From: an uncultured Lachnospiraceae bacterium
GTDB taxonomy: Bacteria > Bacillota > Clostridia > Lachnospirales > Lachnospiraceae
Assembly (NCBI GenBank): GCA_947175435.1
Contig: CAMWMS010000007.1
Location: 1 to 37,455, forward strand
Length of the DNA: 37,455 bases
Direction: 5' to 3'
Part shown: piece after piece, positions 23,451 to 32,086 of the stretch
Layout of the letters: each line of letters begins with the position of its first letter
How positions within the stretch are numbered: the first letter of the stretch is position 1
Made by a program: the position numbers and the translations under genes
The notes under the pieces: generated by a model
Databases searched by the model: none
Seen by the model: only the letters and a program-made list of their open reading frames with translations
Told to the model about the DNA's origin: nothing

Positions 23451-24902
23451 TTGGCGATGCATGCTTCTATCAGTGAAAATTATGAAAAATTTCTGGATTT
23501 TGAGAACAGTGGGAAAGTATTATCGTTTCACTATCAATACCGGAACATGTTAGTGTGGCCGTTTATCAGGAATGTAATGTGGAACTGTATTTACAAAACC
23601 CTTTTTGGAGAGAATGCGGGATTAATTGACACCAGTGCACAAAATTTGAAAAAGGGCAGGCTTTTTGGCTATAAGTGGCTGCAATTTTTTAAGTTCAATA
23701 AGAATCCGCTGTTTGCCTGCAAACAGACGGATATTTTGTATTTATATCATGTGATCGGCAATGTAAAAGATGAGAATGATGTTTATTATAATCGGATCTA
23801 TGACGATTTTGTGGCACTTCATGACAGCACAGCCATTATAGAGAGCGCACCTCTGTTTCGTCACTTTTATCCCAAGAAGTACAAGACATACGAAGCGGAT
23901 TCAATCGAGATCATTTGTGCGTTTCACGAAAAAATTGCCTCTCTGAACGAGAAGGATAAGAATACCATCGAACAGATGATTGATTATCTGAAGCGGGATT
24001 TTCCGTTTGCATTACAGGAATCTCATTGGCGTATCATCCGCATAGAATTAGAGCGGTATGCCAAGAATATGAAGCTGATTTATGAGTACTACCATAAAGT
24101 CTTTACGCGTATTTCGCCCAAGCTTGTCTTCGTAGCGCAGGCGTGTGACGGAAGCCATATGGCATGTAAGATCAAGGTTTTACGGGACATGGGAATTCCG
24201 TCGGCAGAGATACAGCATGGATTGATCAGTAACGAGCATTTTGCATACAATTATTCCCGGGCGGTCTGCGACAGTGAAGAGTATCGCAGCTATTTGCCGG
24301 ATCATTTCCTGACATTTGGACATTTCTGGGAGAAGACGATCAGGCTTCCCGTGCACACGGAAGTTTTGGGTAGTGCGAATTTTAGCAGAAATTTTGATAA
24401 GACACGTAAAAGTGACAATGATGTCGGAAACGAGACGCAGGACAGGAATATTCTCATTCTCCCGTCGGTCTTAGAGACGTATATGGAGCTGGTCAGGTAT
24501 CTCTATGATAAGCTGCCGGACAGAAGGCTGATTATCAAGGTTCATCCGACGAAGATTAAACAATATGAAGTCTTCAAAACGATGGAGAATGATCGTATAA
24601 GCGTATATATTAAAGAGAATATAAACAACTTTTTTGATCGCGCCGCGATCGTGATCGGCGATGATTCTACCGCATTATATGAAGCGGCAGCGCTGGGAAA
24701 GCAAGTGATGATCTGGGATACGGAATACAGCAGAAACATGCATCGCGCAATAGGCAGGTGGTTTGCGGATAAAGAAGAGCTGCTTTCGATTCTGCAGTCG
24801 GATCATATAAGCATGATAGCAGAGACGAAACCGGAGGATATCTTTGCCCGTGACAGTAAGAGACGATATCGGGCGTTTATTGCAGGATATGTGTCCGAAT
24901 AG
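23451..24902 (+). CDS. Capsule-type transferase with HG/HP motifs; candidate nonulosonate transferase
   Basis: A 483-residue protein with no simple GT4 signature. It contains SAEIQHGLIS (252-260) and LIIKVHPTKIK (360-370), then IGDDSTALYEAAALGKQVM. An HG followed by an HP motif in a GT-B frame is shared by bacterial sialyltransferase families, KpsS-type Kdo transferases and CDP-glycerol transferases. It directly follows the CMP-sugar synthetase, so it is the best candidate to transfer the CMP-activated acid. That function is inferred from position and motifs. Start is TTG 23451 (GAGGG four bases upstream) or ATG 23457. The 5' end is AT-rich. Confidence 0.65.
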   Translation: MAMHASISENYEKFLDFENSGKVLSFHYQYRNMLVWPFIRNVMWNCIYKTLFGENAGLIDTSAQNLKKGRLFGYKWLQFFKFNKNPLFACKQTDILYLYHVIGNVKDENDVYYNRIYDDFVALHDSTAIIESAPLFRHFYPKKYKTYEADSIEIICAFHEKIASLNEKDKNTIEQMIDYLKRDFPFALQESHWRIIRIELERYAKNMKLIYEYYHKVFTRISPKLVFVAQACDGSHMACKIKVLRDMGIPSAEIQHGLISNEHFAYNYSRAVCDSEEYRSYLPDHFLTFGHFWEKTIRLPVHTEVLGSANFSRNFDKTRKSDNDVGNETQDRNILILPSVLETYMELVRYLYDKLPDRRLIIKVHPTKIKQYEVFKTMENDRISVYIKENINNFFDRAAIVIGDDSTALYEAAALGKQVMIWDTEYSRNMHRAIGRWFADKEELLSILQSDHISMIAETKPEDIFARDSKRRYRAFIAGYVSE

Positions 24903-24929
24903 GACAGGAAATGGTGATTGGGTAAGAGT

Positions 24930-26813
24930 ATGTGCGGAATCTGTGGGATGTTTCGTAAAAACAATGAAGTTGATAAAGAAAAATTTGAGCAGATGATTGA
25001 TATCATCGCGTACCGTGGACCGGATGACAGGGGCGCGTACTATGAGAACAACATTGCCTTGGGACACAGACGGCTTGCAATTATTGACTTAAGCAAGGAA
25101 GGTCACCAGCCATTTTCCTATAAAGACAGATACATTATGGTATACAATGGGGAAATTTATAATTTTCGTGAGCTGAGAGAACAGTTGCGGCATAAGGGGT
25201 ATGAATTTGCGACGAAGACGGATACGGAAGTACTCATTGCGATGTACGACTGTTATGGCAAAGAGTGTGTGAAGCACCTGAACGGTATGTGGGCATTTGC
25301 CGTTTACGACAGGCAGCAGCAGACGATCTTCTGTTCCAGAGACCGATTCGGTGTAAAGCCGTTTTACTACTGTCAGTCGGGGCAGGATTTTATCTTTGCC
25401 TCGGAAATCAAGCAGATTTTATTAATGAAGCAGGGGGATGTATATGCTAACCGGCAGAGGCTTTTGGAATATTTGATTCTGGGGGATCTTGATTATACGG
25501 ATGAAACTTTATTCAGGGATGTGAAGCAGTTAAAAGGCGGATATAATCTGACGCTTCATATCGTGACCGGCGCGTGTACTCTGGAGCAGTATTATGATCT
25601 TAGCCGGACGAGAGCAGACAGGAAGAGCTATCGGGCGGCATGCGATGATTTCAGACGGTTGTTTGAGAGGTCCGTTGCGCTCAGACTGCGGGCAGATGTG
25701 CCGGTGGGCTATTGCTTGTCGGGAGGACTGGACAGCTCTGCTATTGTGTGTATGGCCGATTCGATCATAGGCAGATCCGGAAAAGAAGTGGAGCAGCATA
25801 CAGTGTCTTCCTGCTTTGAGGATAAAGCATATGATGAGCAGGAGTATATAGATGAGGTGGTGTGGCATACGCAGGTCACACCGCATAAGATTTTTGCGTC
25901 AGAGCAGGATTTGTTCGAGAACCTGGACGAGATTATCTGGCATATGGATGAACCTTTCAGTTCTACCTCGATCTTTGCGCAGTGGCATGTTTTTAAAAGC
26001 GCCAAAGAGAATCATCTTACGGTGATGCTGGACGGACAGGGCGCGGACGAGCAGCTTGCGGGATATACAGGGTTCTACAGCGTGATCTTTGCGTATTACC
26101 TGAGAAGATTTCGTTTAATTAAGTTCGGACGGGAGCTCTATTATTATTGCAAGAACCGTCGTGTTTCGGAAACTTATGTAGCGGCGAAAGATGTGATCCT
26201 GAATGCCTTGGTGTCAGCATTTATGCCGAACAGATTGAAAATGTATCTCAAGCGGAAGCTGGGATACGGATATTCCGGGCTGCCCTTTTCGGAGCAATTG
26301 ATCGAGCAGGCGGTCAAGGGCAGGGAAATCTATCAAGTCAGCAGTCCACGGGAATATTCATTGGATCATATGAAATACAGCATGTCCTCGCTGTTACATT
26401 ACGAGGACCGGAATTCTATGGCGCATTCCATAGAATCCAGAGTTCCCTTTCTGGACTACCGCCTGGCACAGAGTATTTATTCCATGCCTGTCCATTATAA
26501 GATTCGTAAGGGTATGACCAAGTCGGTTATGCGGGATGGCTTAGACGGAATCCTGCCGGATAAGATTAAAAACAGGGTCAGTAAGCTGGGGTTTGTCACG
26601 CCGGAGGAAAAATGGATCAATGAAAATTTTGATCAGTTCAGAGAACAGCTCTGCGGGGCATGTGAGAAGCTGAAGGATATGATTGATGCCGGAAGAGTCA
26701 TCAAATGGTTTGATGATAATAAGGGGGAGATTAAGAGAGGAAATTATCTTCCGTGGAGAATTATCTGCGCAGGTCACTGGGTTGATGTCTTCCGTGTAAA
26801 GTTTGATGATTGA
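24930..26813 (+). CDS. asnB: Asparagine synthase (glutamine-hydrolysing)-like amidotransferase
   Basis: A 627-residue protein. The start must be ATG 24930, which gives MCGICGMF with Cys2 as the glutaminase nucleophile; the track's upstream TTG would mask it. The glutaminase domain has AYRGPDDRG, LGHRRLAIIDLS, YNGEIYN and RDRFGVKPFYY. The synthetase domain has the ATP-binding PP-loop SGGLDSS (264-270), LDGQGADEQLAGY and SIESRVPFLDYRLA. AsnB makes asparagine, but homologues in O-antigen and capsule loci amidate uronic acids. With a WbpB/D/E-like trio nearby, amidation of a glycan uronate is plausible. The sequence alone cannot separate the two roles. Confidence 0.88.
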   Translation: MCGICGMFRKNNEVDKEKFEQMIDIIAYRGPDDRGAYYENNIALGHRRLAIIDLSKEGHQPFSYKDRYIMVYNGEIYNFRELREQLRHKGYEFATKTDTEVLIAMYDCYGKECVKHLNGMWAFAVYDRQQQTIFCSRDRFGVKPFYYCQSGQDFIFASEIKQILLMKQGDVYANRQRLLEYLILGDLDYTDETLFRDVKQLKGGYNLTLHIVTGACTLEQYYDLSRTRADRKSYRAACDDFRRLFERSVALRLRADVPVGYCLSGGLDSSAIVCMADSIIGRSGKEVEQHTVSSCFEDKAYDEQEYIDEVVWHTQVTPHKIFASEQDLFENLDEIIWHMDEPFSSTSIFAQWHVFKSAKENHLTVMLDGQGADEQLAGYTGFYSVIFAYYLRRFRLIKFGRELYYYCKNRRVSETYVAAKDVILNALVSAFMPNRLKMYLKRKLGYGYSGLPFSEQLIEQAVKGREIYQVSSPREYSLDHMKYSMSSLLHYEDRNSMAHSIESRVPFLDYRLAQSIYSMPVHYKIRKGMTKSVMRDGLDGILPDKIKNRVSKLGFVTPEEKWINENFDQFREQLCGACEKLKDMIDAGRVIKWFDDNKGEIKRGNYLPWRIICAGHWVDVFRVKFDD

Positions 26814-26856
26814 GATGTTACGATTACCATGCAGGGAGCAGTGTGGGCGGCTTAGC

Positions 26857-26885
26857 TTGCAGATGTCGGGGGAATGCTATATAAT
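26857..26885 (+). promoter_or_regulatory. Candidate sigma-A promoter
   Basis: TTGCAG (26857-26862), exactly 17 bp, then TATAAT (26880-26885), in the 98-bp gap after the AsnB-like gene. The predicted start lies about 20 bases before ATG 26912, with GGAGGA between. It would let the downstream genes be expressed separately. Confidence 0.6.
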
Positions 26886-26911
26886 AAGATACGCAGATTC
26901 GGAGGAATAAG

Positions 26912-28060
26912 ATGAAAGCGTTGTTCGTATTGCATGAAGGTATTTTCATATATGGCGCTAATCGAAGCATCGCGGGCGTGCTCCAGAATCTGGAGTATGA
27001 TTATGACCTGTTGATCTGCAAGAGTTTTACACGGAAGATCGACGAAGGAGAATTGCGGCAGCTTTTGGGGCGGCATTTAAAGAATATATATATGGTATGG
27101 ATGCCCAGATACCGTTGCCAGTATTATGATAAGGTAAGCCTGTTCAGTGAGTGTTCCCATGTTGTCAATAACATCATGGCTTTTTTCTGTAAGAAGAAAA
27201 GAACAAGAATAATCAGGCAGGGCGGGTATGACTATGTGCACCTGAATTCTCTGGTCCTGTTTCCGATGATAGACGAAAATGCCAAGTATGTTGTTCATGC
27301 CAGAGAGATCATTAATCCACAGTACCGCTGGATCAGACAGTTTACTAAGGCTCTGGAGCGGGCTGCGGGGATCATCTATATAGATGAGGCGACAAGAATA
27401 CCCATTGAAGCGGTGGTGCGCAATAAGCGTGCGATGGTGCTGAACAATCCGTTTGATATGAGGTGGGTTGCGGATGCCGATTACGAAGACAGCCGGAAGA
27501 AATGCGGTGTGGCGCAGACTGACACGGTCTTTGCTATGCTGGGACAGGTCGGTGACAATAAGGGTTCGAAATTTGTGATCCGATCCTTTATGCGACATGC
27601 TAATCCGAACAGCAAACTTCTGATTGTAGGCAATAATGACCATGCGTATGGGCGCGAGTGCGGGAAAATGGCGAAAGATGACGGACGTGTCATTTTCTGT
27701 GGTGAGATGAAGAACACAGGAAGCATTTATCGAGTCAGCGATTACATCATACGCGGAGAACCGCAGTTTTGTATCGGAAGGACGATTTATGAAGGGCTTT
27801 TTGCCGGAGCCGGTGTCATTATTCCCGGGTACGAGACAGATATAAAGCGGATGCAGTCGGGAGAAGAACTGAGGGAGAAAATACACTTCTATGAACCCGG
27901 AAGTGAGGAGTCGCTGGCGGCAGTGATTCAGGAATGTTCTCATGTGAAGCAGGAGAACAGGGAGTTCAGGAGTAATATCGGATACTATATGGAACGGTAC
28001 GATCAGTTCATTCATAAGGTGACAACAAACCGGAAACAGAAAACAACAAACAGAAAATAG
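26912..28060 (+). CDS. Divergent GT4-like glycosyltransferase
   Basis: A 382-residue protein opening ALFVLHEGIFIYGANRSIAGVL, a GT-B N-terminal strand and acceptor loop. The donor half has VFAMLGQVGDNKGSKFVIRSF and VSDYIIRGEPQFCIGRTIYEGLFAGAGVIIPGY, which takes the place of the GT4 E-x7-E block. Overall similarity to standard GT4 enzymes looks weak. The C-terminus ends TTNRKQKTTNRK, a short internal duplication. GGAGG lies six bases before the ATG, with a good promoter farther upstream. Acceptor and donor unknown. Confidence 0.72.
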   Translation: MKALFVLHEGIFIYGANRSIAGVLQNLEYDYDLLICKSFTRKIDEGELRQLLGRHLKNIYMVWMPRYRCQYYDKVSLFSECSHVVNNIMAFFCKKKRTRIIRQGGYDYVHLNSLVLFPMIDENAKYVVHAREIINPQYRWIRQFTKALERAAGIIYIDEATRIPIEAVVRNKRAMVLNNPFDMRWVADADYEDSRKKCGVAQTDTVFAMLGQVGDNKGSKFVIRSFMRHANPNSKLLIVGNNDHAYGRECGKMAKDDGRVIFCGEMKNTGSIYRVSDYIIRGEPQFCIGRTIYEGLFAGAGVIIPGYETDIKRMQSGEELREKIHFYEPGSEESLAAVIQECSHVKQENREFRSNIGYYMERYDQFIHKVTTNRKQKTTNRK

Positions 28061-28093
28061 CGCGTAAAGAGCGGCGCAGAAACAGAGGTAAAC

Positions 28094-29182
28094 ATGAAAT
28101 ATGCATTGATCGGATGCGGTAGAATATCACCGAACCACATTGTGGCAGCTTTAAATAATCATTTGGAGATCGCAGCGCTGTGTGATATTGTCACGGACAA
28201 TATGAAGGATAAAGTGCTGAAACATAAACTGTCATCGGATGTGGCGCAGTACACGGACTATCATAAGATGTTGGAAGAGGTCAAACCGGAGCTTGTAGCT
28301 ATCGCGACAGAGAGCGGAAAACACGCGCAGATCGCATTAGACTGCATCGATGCGGGCTGCAATCTGATTATTGAGAAACCGATTGCACTTTCTCTAAAGG
28401 ATGCGGACGAGATCATAGCGCGTGCACGAGATAAAGGAGTTAAGGTATGTGCCTGTCATCAGAACAGATTTAACAAGTCTGTCCTGAAAATCAGGGAAGC
28501 GATCGAGATGCAGCGATTCGGCAGACTTTATTACGGAACGGCCCACATCAGATGGGCGAGAGATTATGAGTATTATGCGCGTGCCAAGTGGCGCGGCACA
28601 TGGGAACAGGACGGCGGTGCACTGATGAACCAGTGTATTCATGATATTGATCTCTTAAGATGGATGATGGGCGATGAAGTCGATGAAGTCATAGGCTTCA
28701 CGGATCGGTTGAAGCATGATTATATTGAAGCGGAAGATCTGGGGCTTGCATTGATCAGATTTAAGAATGGAAGCTATGGTATTGTGGAAGGCACGACCAA
28801 CGTATATCCCAGGAACCTCGAAGAGACATTGTATATTTTCGGAGAGAAAGGAACCGTCAAGGCTGGCGGCGAGGCGGTTAATATCATTGAAGAATGGCGT
28901 TTCTCGGATTATCTGGATGATCCGGAAGAAGTCAAGAAGGAGTGCCATGAGAATCCGCCGAATATATATGGTTTCGGACATTCAAAGCTGTATGCGGATG
29001 TGATTCAGGCAATCGAACAAAACCGCGCGCCTTATGTGGACGCACAGGCAGGGCGCAGAGCTTTGGAGTTGGTGCTGGCGATCTATGAGGCGGCTTATAC
29101 GGGTAAGACGGTGAAGTTTCCGATGACGGACTGCAGCACAATGGACTTTGTCAGCAGATTTGGCGGAAAGGCAGAAGAATGA
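28094..29182 (+). CDS. WbpB/WlbA-like Gfo/Idh/MocA sugar dehydrogenase
   Basis: A 362-residue oxidoreductase: YALIGCGRISPNH at the N-terminus, LIIEKPIAL with the EKP lysine (94-96), CHQNRFNKSV, WRGTWEQDGGALMNQCIHDIDLLRWMMGD with the active-site histidine near 183. The GGALMNQ-I-HDID wording is typical of WbpB/WlbA enzymes. These oxidise C3 of UDP-GlcNAcA before transamination. The next two genes are a WbpD-like acyltransferase and a WbpE-like aminotransferase, making the trio for a 2,3-diacetamido sugar. A UDP-GlcNAc 6-dehydrogenase (WbpA) is not in the window. Confidence 0.86.
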   Translation: MKYALIGCGRISPNHIVAALNNHLEIAALCDIVTDNMKDKVLKHKLSSDVAQYTDYHKMLEEVKPELVAIATESGKHAQIALDCIDAGCNLIIEKPIALSLKDADEIIARARDKGVKVCACHQNRFNKSVLKIREAIEMQRFGRLYYGTAHIRWARDYEYYARAKWRGTWEQDGGALMNQCIHDIDLLRWMMGDEVDEVIGFTDRLKHDYIEAEDLGLALIRFKNGSYGIVEGTTNVYPRNLEETLYIFGEKGTVKAGGEAVNIIEEWRFSDYLDDPEEVKKECHENPPNIYGFGHSKLYADVIQAIEQNRAPYVDAQAGRRALELVLAIYEAAYTGKTVKFPMTDCSTMDFVSRFGGKAEE

Positions 29183-29751
29183 GTAAAGAATATCATGCAG
29201 ATGCCACCAGTCTGATCAGCGATGACGCCCAGATAGGCAGCGGGACGAGAATATGGCAGTTTTGTAATATCATGGGCGGTTCCGTTATCGGCGCGAACTG
29301 TAATATCGGGCAGAATGTATTCGTTGAAGGCGGGGTACGCTTAGGCAGTAATGTCAAAGTGAAGAATAATGTGGCATTGTATCAAGGTGTTGTTTGCGAG
29401 GACGATGTATTCTTAGGTCCTAACTGTGTATTTACGAATGTGATCAATCCACGCAGCTTCGTAGAGAGAAAACACGAATTCAGGGAGACGATCATTCGTA
29501 AGGGCGCTACTATAGGTGCCAATGCGACGATTGTGTGCGGAAACACGATTGGCCGGTATGCTATGGTGGGAGCCGGTACGGTAGTGACACATGACGTAGG
29601 AGCTTATCATCTCGTGGTGGGCAATCCCGGAAGGCATGTTGGATATGTCTGTATGTGCGGATGTAAATTACAGGAGGAAGCCGGTGCATGGGGCTGCCCG
29701 GAATGTGGCCGGAAGTATAGAGTGACGGCGGATGGTGTAGTGGAGGATTAA
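29179..29751 (+). CDS. WbpD-like N-acetyltransferase with C-terminal zinc-ribbon-like tail
   Basis: A 190-residue hexapeptide-repeat enzyme (IGSGTRIWQFCNIMGG, IGANCNIGQNVFVEGG, VKNNVALYQGVVCEDDVFLGPNC, GATIGANATIVCGNTIGRYAMVGAGTVVTHDV). It ends GNPGRHVGYVCMCGCKL, then CPECGRKY, so four or more cysteines form a probable zinc ribbon. WbpD acetylates the 3-amino group of UDP-GlcNAc(3NH2)A, and this gene lies between WbpB- and WbpE-like partners. It overlaps the upstream gene by 4 bp (ATGA), indicating tight co-expression. Confidence 0.86.
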   Translation: MSKEYHADATSLISDDAQIGSGTRIWQFCNIMGGSVIGANCNIGQNVFVEGGVRLGSNVKVKNNVALYQGVVCEDDVFLGPNCVFTNVINPRSFVERKHEFRETIIRKGATIGANATIVCGNTIGRYAMVGAGTVVTHDVGAYHLVVGNPGRHVGYVCMCGCKLQEEAGAWGCPECGRKYRVTADGVVED

Positions 29752-29752
29752 G

Positions 29753-30871
29753 ATGGAATTCATAGATTTAAAAGCGCAATATCGTGCGCTGAAACAGGAG
29801 ATTGACAGTAATATCAGTCAGGTCTTGGCAGACACTGATTTTATTATAGGAAAACAGGTGTCAGAGTTCGAGGAGAAGCTTGCCGCGTATGTGGGGGTCA
29901 ATTATGCAGTGGGGTGTTCCAGCGGGACGGATGCCCTGCAGTTGATCTATATGGCTTATGGAATCGGCAGCGGAGATGCGGTATTTTGTCCGGATATGAC
30001 TTTCGTGGCATCTGTGGAACCTGCATTTATGCTTGGGGCGGAGCCTGTTTTCTGTGATATTGACAAAGACACTTATAACATTTGTCCGGACAGTCTGGAG
30101 AGACAGATCAAGGCTGTGTGCGCCGCAGGGAAGCTCAAGCCGAGAGCCATTGTGGCGGTAGACTTTATCGGTAATCCGGCAGATTATGATAGATTACGCA
30201 GCTTAGCGGATCAATACGGGTTACTGCTGATTGAAGATGCTGCACAGGGCATGGGAGCTTCTTATCATGGAAAGAAGTGCGGGGCACTGGGAGACATAGG
30301 AGCGACTTCCTTTTTTCCGTCTAAGCCGCTCGGGTGTTACGGAGACGGCGGCGCAGTCTTTACCGACAGTCAGGAGATGAATGAACTGCTCAGATCGCTG
30401 AGGGTTCATGGCAAAGGAAGCAGTAAGTATGATAATGTGAGAGTCGGTATGAACGCGAGACTGGATACGCTGCAGGCGGCTGTCATGTTACCGAAGCTGG
30501 CACGTCTTGACGAAGAGATTGCGAGAAGACAGGAGATTGCCGGAAGATATGATGAGGCGCTTAAGGATAAGTTTGTAATCCCTCATATCTGTGAAGGTAC
30601 GATGTCTTCTTATGCACAGTATGCGCTTCTGGCGGAAAACGTACAGCGCAGAGATGAGATCAGGGCAAAACTGCAGGAGCAGGGGATTCCGACAATTGTT
30701 TATTATCCGAATCCGATGCACCGTATGAAAGTATTTGCAGACTGCTTTATGGGTGATGAGACTTTTGAAAATACTGTTGACTATGCGGACAGAACGTTTT
30801 CGGTACCTTTTTCGGCATATTTGACGGAGGAGGATCAGGAGAGGATCATTGACGTTCTGCTTTCTGTCTGA
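29753..30871 (+). CDS. WbpE-like DegT/DnrJ/EryC1 sugar aminotransferase
   Basis: A 372-residue PLP enzyme opening MEFIDLKAQYRALKQEI. It has SSGTDALQL (56-64), FCPDMTFVASVEP, LLIEDAAQGMGA (158-169) and SFFPSKPLGCYGDGGAV, where Lys191 is the Schiff-base lysine. The late VRVGMNARLDTLQAA block is diagnostic for the family. The start phrase and the neighbours point to WbpE, which aminates the 3-keto UDP-sugar made by WbpB. A LegC role (4-amination) is a less likely alternative. GGAGG is six bases before the ATG. The 3' end runs up to the next gene's leader. Confidence 0.87.
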   Translation: MEFIDLKAQYRALKQEIDSNISQVLADTDFIIGKQVSEFEEKLAAYVGVNYAVGCSSGTDALQLIYMAYGIGSGDAVFCPDMTFVASVEPAFMLGAEPVFCDIDKDTYNICPDSLERQIKAVCAAGKLKPRAIVAVDFIGNPADYDRLRSLADQYGLLLIEDAAQGMGASYHGKKCGALGDIGATSFFPSKPLGCYGDGGAVFTDSQEMNELLRSLRVHGKGSSKYDNVRVGMNARLDTLQAAVMLPKLARLDEEIARRQEIAGRYDEALKDKFVIPHICEGTMSSYAQYALLAENVQRRDEIRAKLQEQGIPTIVYYPNPMHRMKVFADCFMGDETFENTVDYADRTFSVPFSAYLTEEDQERIIDVLLSV

Positions 30872-30938
30872 GGAGTGCAGGCAGAGATGGTATGAGGCTG
30901 CAGAATACGGAAAGATATACCATAAGACGGGAATAAAG

Positions 30939-31994
30939 ATGGATATTCGAAAATTTATCGTAGAAGAAAATATCAGTGTTTTTGATACCATGAAAAAGAT
31001 CGATGCGGGGGCAAGAGGCATCGCTTTTGTGTGTCGGGGATTAAAGCTGCGCGCTGTGGTGACAGACGGAGATATCCGCAGGTATATTTTGGGCGGAGGA
31101 AGTCTGGAGCGCACGGTTTATGAGATTGCGCATAAAGAGCCGATCTATCTCAAGGAGGATCAGGAGAATCAGGCGGCCGTCTTGATGCGTAAACATTCCA
31201 TAACGGCAATACCGATCGTCAATGAGCGGGAAGAGATTGTAAAGATCCGTTTCTTTAAAGAAGAGTTTCGAGATAAGGAAGCAGAAGAAAAGCGCAGTTT
31301 GGATTTGCCACTTGTTATTATGGCCGGAGGTAAGGGGACAAGACTGAGGCCATATACGGACATACTTCCAAAGCCGTTGATTCCGGTGGGTGATAAGACA
31401 ATCACAGAGCATATTATGGATCGCTTTGCGGAGTATGACTGCAGGCAGGTTCTGATGATCGTCAATTACAAGAAGGATTTTATTAAGGCTTATTATGCGG
31501 ACAGTGAGGAGCCGAGAAATATTGTTTTTGTGGAAGAAGATACCTATCTCGGAACCGGCGGTGGTCTTGGGCTGTTGACAGACAGAGTACAGGACACTTT
31601 TTTCATGTCTAACTGTGACATTCTGATTGATGCGGATTATGCTGATATTTTGGATCATCATAGAATGAGCGGAAATATGATAACTATGGTATGTGCAGAG
31701 AAGAGGTTTGAAATTCCTTACGGAACCGTTCAACTGGGACCGGATGGACAGATTACGAGTTTGAAGGAAAAACCGCGGTTTAACTATTATGTGAACACGG
31801 GGTTCTATGTGATTGAGCCGGCCTTTTTACAGAAAATTCCCAGCAATACATTTATCCATATTACCGATGTGATCGACAGATGTATCGCAGACGGAGAAAA
31901 AGTAGGCAGTTATTTGATCAGCGATGATGCATGGATGGATATGGGACAGTTTGATGAGTTGGAGAAAATGAAGGAGCGGCTGGGCAGTCTGTAG
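30939..31994 (+). CDS. CBS-domain sugar-1-phosphate nucleotidyltransferase (PtmE/LegX-like)
   Basis: A 351-residue protein. Residues 1-120 form a CBS-domain pair (AVVTDGDIRRYIL, HSITAIPIVNE). Residues about 123-350 form a nucleotidyltransferase with MAGGKGTRLRPYTDILPKPLIPVGD (128-152), SNCDILIDADY and VNTGFYVIEP. This architecture is that of PtmE in Campylobacter, which makes GDP-GlcNAc for legionaminic acid. A LegB-like dehydratase follows. The track start at 30849 overlaps the aminotransferase in another frame and has no family match, so I use ATG 30939. A role with another nucleotide sugar is possible, since CBS-NTP transferases also occur outside legionaminate loci. Confidence 0.85.
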   Translation: MDIRKFIVEENISVFDTMKKIDAGARGIAFVCRGLKLRAVVTDGDIRRYILGGGSLERTVYEIAHKEPIYLKEDQENQAAVLMRKHSITAIPIVNEREEIVKIRFFKEEFRDKEAEEKRSLDLPLVIMAGGKGTRLRPYTDILPKPLIPVGDKTITEHIMDRFAEYDCRQVLMIVNYKKDFIKAYYADSEEPRNIVFVEEDTYLGTGGGLGLLTDRVQDTFFMSNCDILIDADYADILDHHRMSGNMITMVCAEKRFEIPYGTVQLGPDGQITSLKEKPRFNYYVNTGFYVIEPAFLQKIPSNTFIHITDVIDRCIADGEKVGSYLISDDAWMDMGQFDELEKMKERLGSL

Positions 31995-32086
31995 AACATG
32001 TGGTGCACAGGTGGCTTTGGACTGCAGAATATAAGACTGATAAGAAATATGTATGCGAAGACAGCATAAAGCAGATGGGAGCAGGC

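Noticed and set aside
29753-30871. Calling the aminotransferase LegC
   Set aside because: Its opening EFIDLKAQY and its WbpB/WbpD-like neighbours fit WbpE better. LegC is kept only as an alternative.
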